Assembly: GCA_934047225.1 (NCBI GenBank)
Contig: OW203989.1
Coordinates: forward strand, 12,127,977 to 12,191,976
Reading direction: 5' to 3'
Length of the DNA stretch: 64,000 nucleotides
Origin: Ypsolopha sequella
Lineage: Eukaryota; Arthropoda; Insecta; Lepidoptera; Ypsolophidae
The first letter of the stretch is position 1, and every line of letters begins with the position of its first letter. Shown here piece by piece: positions 10,691-21,915 of the stretch. Made by a program: the position numbers and the translations under genes. The notes under the pieces are model-generated. The model did not search any database. It saw only the letters and a list, made by a program, of their open reading frames with translations, and was not told the DNA's origin.

Positions 10691-10806
10691 TACATACTCA
10701 AGACTCGGTAAGTGGTCAGTGACCCTTTTTGAGAAAAAACACAATAAAAAGGTTAAAAGGGTTATTGCACCTTGGTCTTGACCACTTACCGAGTCTCCCG
10801 TTTATA
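10691..10806. mobile_element. Short MITE with 17-bp core inverted repeat
   Basis: GACTCGGTAAGTGGTCA at 10702-10718 pairs exactly with TGACCACTTACCGAGTC at 10779-10795. The outer flanks ('ATACATACTCAA' and 'TCCCGTTTATACGG') are weakly inverted. A related, larger element with 'GACTCGGTGAGTG' ends is at 33047-33257. Confidence 0.65.
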
Positions 10807-11059
10807 CGGACGGACAGACGGACAGCCTAAATAACAAATTTAGTCATTTTACTTTGAAATTGAAGGACTTTCCGAAGACAACTTCATCCCTCTTTTCACC
10901 CCTTCGGGGTTGGATTTATCACAAACGCTGAGACACGTATAAAGTAATTTTCAATTGTCAGTCTAAACACAAAATTTAAAGATCATAACTTCGAAACAGA
11001 CAAACTTTGTAATAAAGAACTTTCATACGAACTTTCATTTTTTTTTACCGTCATCTAGA

Positions 11060-11300
11060 CCTCGCCGAGCCCTTTTCTTAGAGTACCATGAACATGGGTC
11101 TAGCATCAGCCGTTTGGGAGATATGGGCCTGTAAAGTTTTGACACTTTCGGCAGACAGATCTCGTCGAGAACTTTTCCTAGACACCCATCAACATGGGTC
11201 TAACTCCAGCCGTTTGGGCGATACAGGCCGTCAAAGTTTTGACATTAAAAAAAAACTTTTTTTGGCATCCCGTGGTCCAACCCCTAGGGATGCACTACCT
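11060..11300 (+). repeat. Tandem pair of about 110-bp units, also present at 19750-19885
   Basis: Each unit has 'CGAGCCCTTTTCTTAGAGTA', 'CAACATGGGTCTAACTCCAG', 'CCGTTTGGGAGATA' and 'AAAGTTTTGACA'. The block ends 'CGTGGTCCAACCCCTAGGG'. A third diverged copy is at 19750-19885. Non-coding. Confidence 0.65.
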
Positions 11301-11324
11301 TCCGTTTAAAAGGTATTTTGCTTG

Positions 11325-11400
11325 GATATAGATAGATATAGATAGATAGATAGATAGACAGATAGATAGATAGATTGTGGATATATAGATCGATAGATAT
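11325..11400. repeat. (GATA)n microsatellite
   Basis: Imperfect GATA/GACA tetranucleotide run, ending near 'GATCGATAGATATC'. Confidence 0.9.
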
Positions 11401-12075
11401 CTCAAAAGGAAAAAATGGCACCCTAATAGGATCACTTGTGTGGCTGTCTGTCTGTCCGTCGGTTACAGCCAATTTGCTCTGGCACACATACTTTCAAGAA
11501 TTTTCATGTCCACTATATTAAATTGCAAAATCGATGCCATTTTCATAATAAACGTCCCAACAAACCATAAAAACGACACCCATATTGATATTTACACATT
11601 TCAACAATTAAACCCTATCGCACCCCAACAGGGGATGATGGTATTTCACGTCCATTACGTTGTATTTTAAAATCGTAGTCGTTTTTGTGATCAGCGACCC
11701 GATAAACCATACAAACGATACCCATGTTGATTTTCAGAATTTGTTACCCCATTTCCCCCTTTTAGGGGTTGAATTTTGAAAAAACCTGAAACACGTATTT
11801 ACTCATTTATTGATAAGAGTACTCCTGTGAAGTTTCGAATAAAATAGTTTAACTATTCTTGTTTCCCCATACAAACTTTGGACCCCCGTTTCACCCTTTT
11901 AGGGGGTGAATTTTGAAAAATCCTTTCTTAGTGCACCCTTAGACCTCTAAAGGAACCTACTTGCCAAATTTGGAATCTCTAGACCCAACGGTTTGGGCTG
12001 TGCGTTGATATGTCAGTCAGTCAGTCAGTCAGTCAGTCAGTCAGTCAGTCAGGTTCTTCTTTTATATATTTAGAT
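11401..12075 (+). repeat. Dispersed non-autonomous repeat block ending in (CAGT)n
   Basis: Opens 'CTCAAAAGGAAAAAATGGCA' and 'GGATCACTTGTGTGGCTGTC'. It carries two 'CCCCCTTTTAGGGGTTGAATTTT'-type segments (about 11752 and 11893), 'GGTTTGGGCTGTGCGTTGAT', then (GTCA)n at about 12010-12052 and 'TTTATATATTTAGAT'. This order is typical of a very common lepidopteran repeat 3' region. Related words occur at 10862-10960. The 76-codon frame at 11440-11670 lies inside the repeat and is not supported as a gene. Confidence 0.55.
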
Positions 12076-12082
12076 TACATAT

Positions 12083-12116
12083 CTTTTTATTAGATTAAAT
12101 TTGACGTGTAAAAAGG
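12083..12116 (+). repeat. LINE 3'-tail fragment
   Basis: 'TTATTAGATTAAATTTGACGTGTAAAAAG' matches the complement of 46557-46590, the extreme 3' part of the LINE at 46.5-48.3 kb, in the plus orientation here. Confidence 0.5.
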
Positions 12117-13763
12117 TTTTTTTTCGAAATAAGGCATTTTCGCATTTACTCTTTTACAATAAGACCTTTGACAGGTCGTGACATAACTTTAATCGCTAGG
12201 TTTCAATTGAACATGTGTGATGGATGACTAACTGTGTCTCAGTCAGCTCAGAATAATTACTCATTGGTCAGTTGTTACAATGTTTGTTGTAGTTGCGATT
12301 TTGATTAAAGGATACATGTGTCTTACAGTATCATCTAAGATCATGACCTTCTTCGCGAATTTTTAAATAGTTCGACCGATAAGATGTTATGGAACCTGCG
12401 GCTGATTTGTGATTCTTTCTAAGGTTGGGGCCGTGGGCAAAATGCTATTTGTTATATAGCCCAAAGTAATTTCAGTAAATACCAGCACAAAACGAAAGTT
12501 ATTTCAATATTTCAATACAAATTTGCTCATATTTGTATCAATGGTCTCTTAATCTAACGTACTCATATGTAGAGGTCTGAATCTGACAAGATAAGGCAGG
12601 GTCGGAGATTTTGGACCTTTTGCAGCTTTGATGGAGGTCTGACAGCGAGGAATATTTAGTCAGGGTGTTGGTTTTATTAGTCACAGCTTTAGTTGACGAT
12701 GTGTTGTTGACATGAAAAACTTACTCTATGTCGAGTATGTGTCAGATTAACGAAAGAGGGTTTCAAACTTAAAAAATATTGACGTAAATATTTATGTTTT
12801 GTACCTAGCACCGAGTTTTGAAGACTAAACAATTTTTATATTTTTTTTAATCTAGAAGCTTAAGAATAATTTCTCAATCGCTTTATTTTCCTGTTAAGGC
12901 TGGACCCGAGCCTAGAACATGAACAACGCCAGAGTTTCGAGATTTCGGTAGAAGATTTTAAGACTCTCCTTTTTCTTCCATACTATATAGGTAAGTAAGT
13001 AATACAAATTTGAAAGGAATCTACTAAAATCCAATTTGTAAAATATTACAATCTTTTATATATAAATATTACAGTTTAAACTAAAAACTCTTCAACCTAT
13101 TGTTTCGCTGCGTTATTATTTCTTAGTATTAACCGTTGAAAACAAATAGGCTGATGAGCAAACCAATAATCGCTTTTATTAAAACTAATAAAATGTTTGT
13201 ATTGGCCTTTTTGTGTAGGACGTGGAGACACATTTTTAGCTAGGGTGTGCCATACTCTTAAATTTACAAAGGTAATTGTCTGTTAGCGTGCGTTCATCAT
13301 TTTGGTTTATTGGTTTGGGAGGTTATGTATGTATACCCCATTATGGCCCCATTGTTTTTTTTCTGTTTTTCCAAGATAACTCGAATTCGATGCAAGTTTT
13401 AGCAACATTATATTTTTTACAATTATCTCTTTAACCGTAAAGAATGATAACATTTTAATTTTAGGATGAAATAAATTTTGCTTCCAATCAGTAACGGTAT
13501 CAACATTTTGGGCATGTTTTATCATGTCATACAAATTTGCTCACCATAAAAACTTCCAGTTAACTATGGAACTTAAACTACTGTTTACAGGTAGGTCTTG
13601 TAGCACACTTATAGGAAAAAATCTGAAAATAATCAATGTTTAATTTTTCAGTTATGGCCAACTTAATTAGACCCTTCAGATACTTAGAGTTAAATAGATC
13701 GTAAGTATCAATTGAAGTTGGTCGTTCATAATTGCAAGTGGAATTATTTATGATAATGTTATT
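12117..13763. other. Unrecognised AT-rich region
   Basis: No domain, repeat pair or RNA structure recognised. The 75-codon minus frame 13307-13534 has no motif. Confidence 0.4.
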
Positions 13764-13848
13764 AGGGTTTCGTACCCGTATTGTGTTTTATTGGTATGGA
13801 AACCTTTGTGCGTGAGTCCAACCCGCACTTGGCAAATTTTTTTTTTAA
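13764..13848 (+). repeat. 'GGTTCCGTA' family, internally deleted copy
   Basis: 'AGGGTTTCGTACCCG' joins directly to 'GGAAACCTTTGTGCGTGAGTC' and 'CCGCACTTGGCAAATTTTT', so both ends are present and the middle, about 200 bp in the copy at 14041, is absent. Confidence 0.65.
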
Positions 13849-14040
13849 CCAATTACGCTTAATGTCTTTCACATCGAGTGTTATTGTATGAACAAAGTTT
13901 GATGCTGGTCCCACATGATATGTTTTGACACATAAAAAAAGCCCCACTTTTTCATGACTGTACACAACCTGCCAAGTTTCGCCACGGTCGGCCGACTTTT
14001 TTAGGAGTAACTTTTTGTCCTTCTTCTGGTTGTATTCCTT

Positions 14041-14323
14041 TCAAAGGGTAACCAAAGGGACCCTATTACCAAGACTCCGCTGTCCGTCTGTCTGTCTGTG
14101 CGTCTGTCACCAGGCTGTATCTCATGAACCGTGATAGTTAGACAGTTGAAATTTTCATAGATGATGTATTTCTGTTGCCACTATAACAACAAATACTAAA
14201 AAACAGAATAAAATAAATATTTAAGGGGGCTCCCACACAACAGACATGTTTTTTTGCCGTTTTTAGAGACAATGCTAAGGAACCCTTCGTGCACGAGTCC
14301 GACTCACACTTGGCCGGTTTTTT
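14041..14323 (+). repeat. 'GGTTCCGTA' family, near full-length copy
   Basis: The best copy in the window: 'AAGGGTAACCAAAGGGACCC', 'GACTCCGCTGTCCGTCTGTC', 'CTGTATCTCATGAACCGTGA', 'ATTTCTGTTGCCACTATAAC' and the end 'GACTCACACTTGGCCGG'. No open frame. It sits just left of the BEL/Pao element. Confidence 0.75.
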
Positions 14324-14461
14324 AGAATTACGGCTTTTTTCAATGTGAATGTGCTGATTTTGCCCAATGTAATAATGAATTCATTCCTCTATACTAAATT
14401 GAAAACGACTTGTTCTGACATGAAGCTAAAATCTGAAGAAAAAATATGTAAATATTACATG

Positions 14462-14924
14462 TGTAACCGCTGGCTACAGGAATGCAGGGCTGATGGGATT
14501 TGACACGGGAGAATTGTGGGAAACAATGTGGGTGCACTGACCTGCTTTGTATGTTGGTGGGCGAGCCGACGAATGCGCTGACGAGCTGAACCTTCTTGTT
14601 GGGCTGATGAAGCTGGCGTCTTGGATGAGTAGGATGTATTGAATGTCTTAGTTCGTGGTAACGTGAACACAACACTGTTAGAACACTGCACTGATGGGTA
14701 CACGATATTGGTTGTGGCGGCGCGAATGTGTGTACACACGTATCGTTCGGTCGACGGTTGCGGCGAAAGAGTCGGCTGCGCGCGCGCGCAGACGTGCGCC
14801 TCGGTTGGCGGCGCGAGCCGAACAGAGCGAGCGAGCAGCGCTCAGCGCGCGACTCGATTCTGTCGCGAGTTACTTTCTGCGCATGCGCTGAAATGCGCAT
14901 ACCGTCACGCTGTTAGCGTGAACA
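14462..14924 (-). repeat. 3' LTR of the BEL/Pao element
   Basis: In sense (minus) it runs TGTTCACGCTAACAGCG ... CAGCGGTTACA, i.e. TG...CA ends. It is GC-rich in the U3-like part ('GCGCGCGCGCAG'), unlike its AT-rich surroundings. No TATA box is obvious. A 'CATCAGTGCAG' word resembles the arthropod TCAGT initiator. Open frames of up to 168 codons cross the LTR only because it is GC-rich; they recur in the other LTR and have no domain. Confidence 0.9.
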
Positions 14925-15712
14925 TCCTGGGGGGGCCGGGGCTGCGGCTCCTCTTGAGCTGAATCCAACGGCAGCCTGGCTATCTTGAACACAGGTCGTC
15001 GCAGATTTCCATGAGCTGTGTCCAGATCCACAACTCGGATCACTCCATCCTTGCCAGGTATTGTGCGGAGAATTCTCCCCAACTTCCATTGGAGCGGAGG
15101 CAGGTCATCCTCTTTGATGAGGACCAGTTCACCCACTTGAGGAGGGGAAGAAGGGGAGAGCTATTTGGAGCGGGTTTGCAGTGTATGGAGGTAGGATCTG
15201 GACCAGAGAGTCCAAAAGCGCTGAGAGAGCGCTTGAATGAGTTGAAACCGTTTAAGAGCAGATATGGGTCTGTCGTCAAAAGACTGCTCAGGTAGAGCGG
15301 TGAGCGGACGACCAATAATGAAATTTCCGGCCGTGAGAGGTTCAAAGTCCGTAGGGTCGGATGAAATCGGGCAGAGGGGTCTTGAGTTGAGTATTATTTC
15401 GTGCAGAGAGCCGAACCATGTTATGTGCTGATTCGCGAGCTTGTGAGTGATTGCATCATTGTTTGACCTGAGGAAGTTCTGAACTTCAATGAGCTGATTC
15501 CTAGCACCTACATAGTTTGTGCCGCAGTCTGAGCGAATGAGAACTGGAGTACCGCGACGTGAGATAAAACCTAACAGGGCTCGTGCTGAGTGAAATTGAC
15601 CATGTACGTCTGCTATTTTAAGTGAGACGGTTGGCAACAAAATTGGTGTGTTAGTGACGTTCACTACACGTTGTGCGGAGTTACAAGAATTCTCTGTTGG
15701 AGTTGAAGTCAT
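14870..15712 (-). pseudogene. BEL/Pao pol remnant: integrase C-part and DUF5641-like tail
   Basis: One frame interrupted by an in-frame TAG at 15161 (a Trp position in relatives). From the N side: 'FISRRGTPVLIRSDCGTNYV' contains the second catalytic Asp of the DDE integrase core. Then 'ITWFGSLHEIILNSRPL' shows an in-frame loss of the segment that normally carries the catalytic Glu ('GGLWE' region). 'DFEPLTAGNFIIGRPLTALP' leads into the tail 'VGELVLIKEDDLPPLQWKLG' and 'GVIRVVDLDTAHG', the DUF5641-like end of Pao integrases. The frame runs past the tail into the 3' LTR, ending at 14870. The integrase cannot be active. Confidence 0.88.
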
Positions 15713-15717
15713 TGAGT

Positions 15718-15910
15718 GAAAATGAACTGAGTGTGTATGTGATGAGTGTGTGTGTGATGAGTGTGCTGAGTGCGCTGAGTGCTGGTTTCATTGAGTGAAA
15801 ATGAGCTGAATGTGTATGTGATGAGTGAATGTGTGAGTGAAAATGAGCTGAGTGTGTATGTGCTGATTGAATGTGTGATGAGTGTGACTATATGTGAAAA
15901 TGAGTTATTA
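15718..15910. repeat. Degenerate (GAGTGTG/ATGAGTG)n low-complexity tract inside the BEL/Pao element
   Basis: Repeats of TGAGTG, TGTGTATGTGATGAGTG and AAAATGAGCTGAGTGTG. It replaces the part of pol expected upstream of the integrase, so it may be the scar of the internal deletion or captured filler. Confidence 0.7.
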
Positions 15911-16933
15911 AAACTTGAGCGCTACCAACTCCAACGTGCGGATAGCTTGTAACTTGCGCGGGCCGAAATAACAAAGGCTATGTTCAAACGGAATACGGAA
16001 CTCTTAAATAAACACGAAAGAGAAGAAAAAATATTTTTTTTTTTAAAACAACCTGTATATGAGCTGATACACCAACGTGGAACACCCTATATGTGTACCA
16101 TAAACAATAAGAGCAGAGATGAGATGAAAAAACAAATTGTTTACTATATTTGTGCTATATATACCCGGTTAAAACAGCAGACAATAACACGAGATTACCG
16201 TAACATTAAATATCAAAAAGGGCTGATCAACTTGTTCACCAAAATATCATAACAGTATATTTACAACAAAACATCAGTCGTCGAAAATTCTATTTATAGA
16301 ATAAAATACCTACCTACTGCCTCGAGCGCGTAAACAAACAAAGAATGTATTTACCTAGCCGAAATCGGATCTAAATGAGCGGACAATCCAATGATGCAAA
16401 TCAAGCCTTAGTAATATACGTAATACGTATGTATATATGTAATACGTAACTACACGGAACAAAGGCAAATTTATACTCGCACCGAAAAAAATATCTCGCA
16501 AAATCTCGTAAAATTTGGGTTTAATAAAGAAGTATAGTGGACTGTAATAAACAATTGGGCTGAATGGATATAATTATATTATCTGAGCTGAATAATAATA
16601 ACAAACGGGATGAAAATGAGTTTATTCTGTAAAGGGGCGTGGGGGGCCGATTCTATACCGATAATTGAATGTTCTAGGCGGCGGTTCTAATTACCTACCC
16701 GCAATAGGTATTCGAGACCACAAAATATTTTTTGCCGGGAAAGGGGGCAAAATATGTAACCGGGTGAAAATGGACTGTAGTAAATCGACGGGGGCTGGTT
16801 CAGTAACGGTTCGTAATATGTTTTACATATGTAAAATATGTTTTATCAAAATGTGAAAATGGACTGTAGTAAATCGAGGGGGCTGGGGGGGGCGGGGTTT
16901 GACGGCTCGAAGTGACCAAAAAATTGGTCACTA
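15911..16933 (-). other. Non-coding interior of the BEL/Pao element with a 33-bp direct repeat
   Basis: No gag or pol motif. 'GTGAAAATGGACTGTAGTAA' with 'ATCGA(C/G)GGGGGCTG' occurs at about 16765 and again at 16854, about 89 bp apart, with a weaker echo at 16538. The plus-strand 90-codon frame 15980-16252 has no motif. Confidence 0.5.
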
Positions 16934-16949
16934 CCGGCTCGAAGGTCCA
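16934..16949 (-). promoter_or_regulatory. Primer binding site, tRNA-Tyr-like
   Basis: Read on the minus strand, four bases after the 5' LTR, the sequence is TGGACCTTCGAGCCGG. It is the complement of the 3' end of an insect tRNA-Tyr (recalled as CCGGCTCGAAGGACCA) with one mismatch. A partial second copy, ACGGCTCGAAGTGACCA, lies just inside (16902-16918), and the two are linked by the perfect hairpin GTGACCAA-AAAA-TTGGTCAC (16912-16931). The tRNA identity is from memory and needs a check. Confidence 0.6.
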
Positions 16950-16953
16950 AAAT

Positions 16954-17416
16954 TGTAACCGCTGGCTACAGGAATGCAGGGCTGATGGGATTTGACACGG
17001 GAGAATTGTGGGAAACAATGTGGGTGCACTGACCTGCTTTGTATGTTGGTGGGCGAGCCGACGAATGCGCTGACGAGCTGAACCTTCTTGTTGGGCTGAT
17101 GAAGCTGGCGTCTTGGATGAGTAGGATGTATTGAATGTCTTAGTTCGTGGTAACGTGAACACAACACTGTTAGAACACTGCACTGATGGGTACACGATAT
17201 TGGTTGTGGCGGCGCGAATGTGTGTACACACGTATCGTTCGGTCGACGGTTGCGGCGAAAGAGTCGGCTGCGCGCGCGCGCAGACGTGCGCCTCGGTTGG
17301 CGGCGCGAGCCGAACAGAGCGAGCGAGCAGCGCTCAGCGCGCGACTCGATTCTGTCGCGAGTTACTTTCTGCGCATGCGCTGAAATGCGCATACCGTCAC
17401 GCTGTTAGCGTGAACA
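16954..17416 (-). repeat. 5' LTR of the BEL/Pao element
   Basis: Same length (463 bp) as the left LTR and, reading base by base, the same sequence. Followed by the ACATG target duplication at 17417-17421. Confidence 0.9.
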
Positions 17417-17421
17417 ACATG

Positions 17422-17974
17422 TTTTATTCCTTATGCCATTTTAAAGTCTACATGTAGTAAAAAATTATGTCTTATTTGTTACACTCAGTAAATAAAGACA
17501 GAAGTGAACGCGTAGAGCCACTTCTAATATAAAATATGCATTACATTTTATATCGTATTTAATTTATAGAAAATAATGTCTTTTATTTGTTTTAAATTAA
17601 TGAATTTTTTAGGCGTTTAGTTTGTTTAAGTTTTAAGTATTTTAGTTTAATAGTTTATTTGTTAATTTATAATCTTAGATTTATATACAATAACCTAATT
17701 TATTTAATGCAGCTACTCATATCTTCATCAGCATCTAGGTATGTTGCCGAAACTAAAAAAAATTATAAATAAGCAGTGAAATGTATTCGTATTCTCAACG
17801 TATTAATATATAATGATAATTTAGTAGGATGTTAAAATTTCTCTTTGCAATTGCACGTTCTTTACAAACTTACAACAAAGTATTGAAATGACAGGGACGG
17901 AGCGCTTGAATCGGTCCTGTCAGACATGTGGCACCGAATTGACACCAATATCTAGTTTCGCAAGTCAACACGTA
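17422..17974. other. AT-rich spacer
   Basis: Nothing recognised between the LTR element and the next inverted-repeat element. Confidence 0.5.
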
Positions 17975-18201
17975 CCCCCGGTTTCTGAAAGGCCAATCAA
18001 TGTTAACAGTAGATTAAAAAATAATTATCTGCGGATTAAGCCAGAAAAAGTGGGAATTTTACATTGAAATCAAAAATCAACTAAGTTAATTATTGATTCA
18101 TCACTATTCAGACTTCATACATGCTTTATTTTCACCGTTATTTGCGGTTAAAGTTTTTTTAATCTACTGTTAACTTTGATTGGCCTTTTAGAAACCGGGG
18201 G
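17975..18201. mobile_element. MITE with about 40-bp terminal inverted repeats (CCCCCGGTTTCTGAAAGG)
   Basis: 'CCCCCGGTTTCTGAAAGGCC' and 'AATCAATGTTAACAGTAGATTA' at the left pair with 'TAATCTACTGTTAACTTTG' and 'GGCCTTTTAGAAACCGGGGG' at the right. 227 bp in all, no frame. No matching target duplication was visible, so the superfamily is open. Confidence 0.75.
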
Positions 18202-19749
18202 AGAGTCTTGCGTCTTTTTCTTAGTTTAGTTTTTTTGCAAATTGTTTCGTGTTAGTTCCTAGTATAAAATTATGAATATTCTATTGTTAGTATAGTGAAA
18301 TCCGTTATTGGCACTATTGGCTGATGTTATAATATTTAGTTAATGTATTTGCTGCTGTATTTGCTGTGGATTTTTGTTCATGAATAAAATAAAATATAAA
18401 ATAAACTTGCCCAAGTAAGGAAACCAATTATCTTCTCATTGCGTGATATAAAGTAAAATATAGAAAGGACTAAAATTCCCATTTTGAACGTAGTATTTCG
18501 TAATATGTAAAGGAAAAGCGAAGAAAGGTTGTATAGGCACCTGGAAAATTATATTATCTAATACAACCAATGTTGTAAAATGGGTTCATTTGACTTGAAT
18601 AAAATTGCCAAGGGAGAACCATCTGCTCCATGGATTTTGACATTCGTAAAAAGGAAGAAAAGTCTTTACAGAAAGTAACGATTTTATGATTAATAAGTGA
18701 CCTAATTGATATTCAAAGATATCATCCAACTTGGGAACAAAATACGTTGAATAATAAATTATTATTGTATCTAGAAAATGTCCCATCACAACACACAATT
18801 TTTAAGGCTTAAAATGTACAAATAGGGCTCGATTTAACTTAATTTTGTAATCATCCTTTTTTGTTCCCTTGTGTTTCTTTAACATTAAGTTCTAGTTTTT
18901 GCATTCTCACTTACTATTCTTATTATTTCTTGTTTCAATGGCTTCCAAAAAAATTTATTTGGACAAGGCTCTGGGCGTAGGTCTTTGCAACATAGAGGCG
19001 GGATCATAAAAAATGTTTGAGACATTTCATGAGCTGATGTGGAACATCTTATATTGAAAATTTGAACCATAAAGATATTATCCAGAGAGATGTGCAGAGG
19101 AAAAATGATAAAAAAAAATGCATATTATTTTGGACCTAAACGATCTAAAAAGTCAAGTTTTGATTGCTTACTTTTGTTACACCTGAAGTTTGAATATAGT
19201 ATTCAATATAATATTCGTTGTATTATATTGTACATTACTGCAGAGACCAGTAAGTGAGCTGTTCTGCATGAGAACTTTTATATACGAGCCCAGGAGGGCC
19301 ACTTAATATGTCAAAGCATGAATAAAGCTTTTTTCAAAAATAAAACGAACTTACTGAGTAATATTGAAGGTAACGTTGCTCATATTGGGGAAAAATTTAA
19401 TTTGACAGTGGTCAATTGTCAAAATATCTCATTGGTCAGAATTAATTGTAATACCGTTCATTAGATCAAAAACACGGGGAATATAACATAATCCGTTCCA
19501 GAGATATGGTCAATCAAAGTGTTGCCGAAAAACTGTTAAAAACCTGTCAGTTGTCAAAAAGTGTCAAATTTAAATACGAGATCGTGACTCTTAATCTCGG
19601 GATACTGAAAAATTTTAAAACCTGTCAAATGTAAATTTTTTGTTTTGGTCAAATACATTACAGTTTAAACCCAAAGTCTTTAACACTAGCCGTTCAGGAG
19701 ATACGATCGTACAAAATATTGCCAAAAGATTTTTTTTTATTTTATTTTT
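18202..19749. other. Unrecognised AT-rich region
   Basis: No gene. Short minus frames at 18586-18798 and 18885-19070 lack motifs. A few 'TGTCAAAT/CAATTGTCAAAA' words recur near 19400-19640 without a regular period. Confidence 0.4.
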
Positions 19750-19885
19750 TTTGGATGAGTCTCGTTGAGCCCTTTTCTAAGAGTACCTTCAACATGGGTC
19801 TAACCTCAGCTTTTAGGGAGATATTAAATATTTGACATAAAAAAGAAAAAAAAAAACTTTTTTCACCACCTTATGGTCCAACCCT
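19750..19885 (+). repeat. Third copy of the 11060-11300 repeat unit
   Basis: 'GAGTCTCGTTGAGCCCTTTT', 'TTCAACATGGGTCTAACC', 'GGGAGATATTAAATATTTGACA' and 'TATGGTCCAACCC' match the units at 11.1 kb in the same order. Confidence 0.6.
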
Positions 19886-21346
19886 TAACTTTCCATTCCG
19901 AAGATAATTTGGCCGAAAGAAAATTTTGCCGAGAAATATTTTAGCCAATTTCTTGTCACATCGAGAAAAGCCCTATTTTTAAACTTACACCAAAATGTTA
20001 TGTACAAAAAAAGATTCGTTTCGAGTCGCGCACTTGTACGCGGAAAATTTCTTTAATCAAGTAATTTTTATTCACAACAAATAACGGCCATTATATTTTT
20101 TCAAACTTGGACGTTTGTGATGTAAAACCGGTAACTGTCATTAAGCTGCCTTCAGTTTGATCGTCGGATGACGCCCGCTTTACACTGACAGCAGGATAGC
20201 ATATGGGTAATAAAACTTTAAGTGTTTAATGATTTTAAAAATATAAAATTGAAAAATATATCTTATTTCGTTATTATTATTGCAATTATAAAATATAGAA
20301 AACATCTCTACATTTTGAACATGAATTCGCAATTAATTTTATTTTTATTTTTAAGGTTGCCCAACTCCGTAGTCTCCTAAAAACATAGAAATCGATAGTT
20401 AAAAATATTAACATGTGGTATGTAATCGATTTTCATACGAATTTACTGGACACTTATTGAAATTTACTGGAGACTTGAAATAGCTCTCCAGGATGAAATA
20501 CATCTTGGCTTCTCTTTGCAGTATTAAATGATAACATTACAACATATTTTTGAGAAAAGTTTTTTTTTGTATCTTTGCGACGACGCCGACGGCTGCTATT
20601 TTAAGCGCCACTTTTTCCCAGTGTCAAGTTTATTCTAACATGGTTAGTTATTCAGACTTTCAGACGCCGTTTGTTTATCACGCATGACACAATTAAAAAA
20701 GAAAAAAAAACATGGTTTTATTTTAATGTTATTTGGTAAGCTAAATTTTGTTAGGATGCAGATAAGTTTTTTTGTAGGATTTGATAATAAATTATGACAT
20801 ATTAACGGTAAGGAAGGCATTCGATTCAATTAGACTGGGATAGATAGGAGGACAGGAGGAGAATCTATTAGTTTGAATTTATACATCCGAACACTTGTAA
20901 CTCTCTTGTCAAATTTTCTACATTTAAAGCACCACGGGCGAGAAGGGATTTGACGTTGGATTTGACAGTAACGATATGAGAAGCTTTAGATTCTGAGCAA
21001 TTCTGAGTGAGAAGCAATCTCACTCATCCTGCCAATCTATTAATAATTTTTGAGGAGGTAGAGAAAGAAAGTCTTGGCTGTAGTTATGATACGAGTAGAA
21101 GTTGAGAAAACTTATTTACTGGACAAATTTTGGTGGGATATTGAGTATATAACATGAGTCTGAAGTTGTCTGTCTAATCCGACAGCTCTAACTTCTAAAT
21201 AGCATCTTCTGTGGGTGAAGATTCAAGAAAACCTAATAAAAAAAATTCCGACGTGATTCCGGGAATTCACGTAATTTTGTTGCTTTAGGATTACGGTCAA
21301 GCGCGGAAAATGCCTTGAAGTTGTTAGACAATAAAATACCTTTATA
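19886..21346. other. Unrecognised AT-rich region
   Basis: No motif-bearing frame, RNA gene or repeat pair was found. Confidence 0.4.
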
Positions 21347-21540
21347 CAATTCAAAAGCTTCATATAATTTAAAAATAAAATCCATAAATTTTATAATAAT
21401 ACAACTGGCTGCAAATCGGTACAATAAACAAATATTTGCAACTCAAAAGCTTATAACATATAATTTTAAAATAAAAGCCATAAATTTTATAAGAATACAA
21501 CTGGATGCAAATCGGTACAATAAACAAATGTTGCAAAGTC
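21347..21540 (+). repeat. Two tandem 96-bp units
   Basis: 'CCATAAATTTTATAA' recurs at 21382 and 21478, each preceded by 'CAAAAGCTT' and followed by 'CAACTGG(C/A)TGCAAATCGG' and 'TACAATAAACAAAT'. The 86-codon frame over it simply reads the duplication. Confidence 0.75.
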
Positions 21541-21915
21541 TAATGAATTTCGTACGTGTGCAACAAGACGCGTAGGGTTGTAAATTCCAAGCCACGCATA
21601 TAAAAGGCAAATAAAATTTCCATGCCTACCGTACGAATAACTTGATCTTCCTCATGAACATAATACTGGAGTTGCCGTCTCGAATTTAATTATTCCTTAG
21701 TAGAAAAACCCTTTTATCAGTTTCGATACTGATTCATACTTCAAGTGGCATATGTCATACTTTACGCGTTTATCTGTGTCAATCTGTGTTAATAAAAAAA
21801 TAAGTATTTGAAACAGTATTGGATTTCTTTTTGGTAGGTTTTAGATGTGAAAATACTTTCAACATATGATATCATGTTAAAATGCTGCTTTTGAAAGATT
21901 AACTTGAAATATTAA

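Larger units (their letters stand above)
14462..17416 (-). mobile_element. BEL/Pao LTR retrotransposon, internally deleted, with target duplication
   Basis: Two 463-bp LTRs (14462-14924 and 16954-17416) bracket 2,029 bp. The 5 bp ACATG before the left LTR (14457-14461) recurs right after the right LTR (17417-17421), a 5-bp target duplication. The only coding matter is a broken integrase end on the minus strand, so the right LTR is the 5' LTR. Autonomous BEL/Pao elements are usually several kilobases long. Here gag, protease, reverse transcriptase and RNase H are missing. The LTRs appear identical by eye, which implies a recent insertion made with enzymes supplied in trans. Confidence 0.9.

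Noticed and set aside
11325..12055. Possible CRISPR-like direct repeats (GATA and CAGT runs)
   Set aside because: These are simple tetranucleotide microsatellites without spacers, in a eukaryotic window.
14394..14962. Open frames of 62-168 codons on both strands, repeated at 16931-17457
   Set aside because: They lie in the two LTRs, recur because the LTRs are identical, and owe their length to high GC. No domain or start context.
17220..17408. Host promoter or CpG island at the GC-rich block
   Set aside because: The GC-rich block is within the LTR and present identically in both LTRs, so it is element sequence, not a host promoter.
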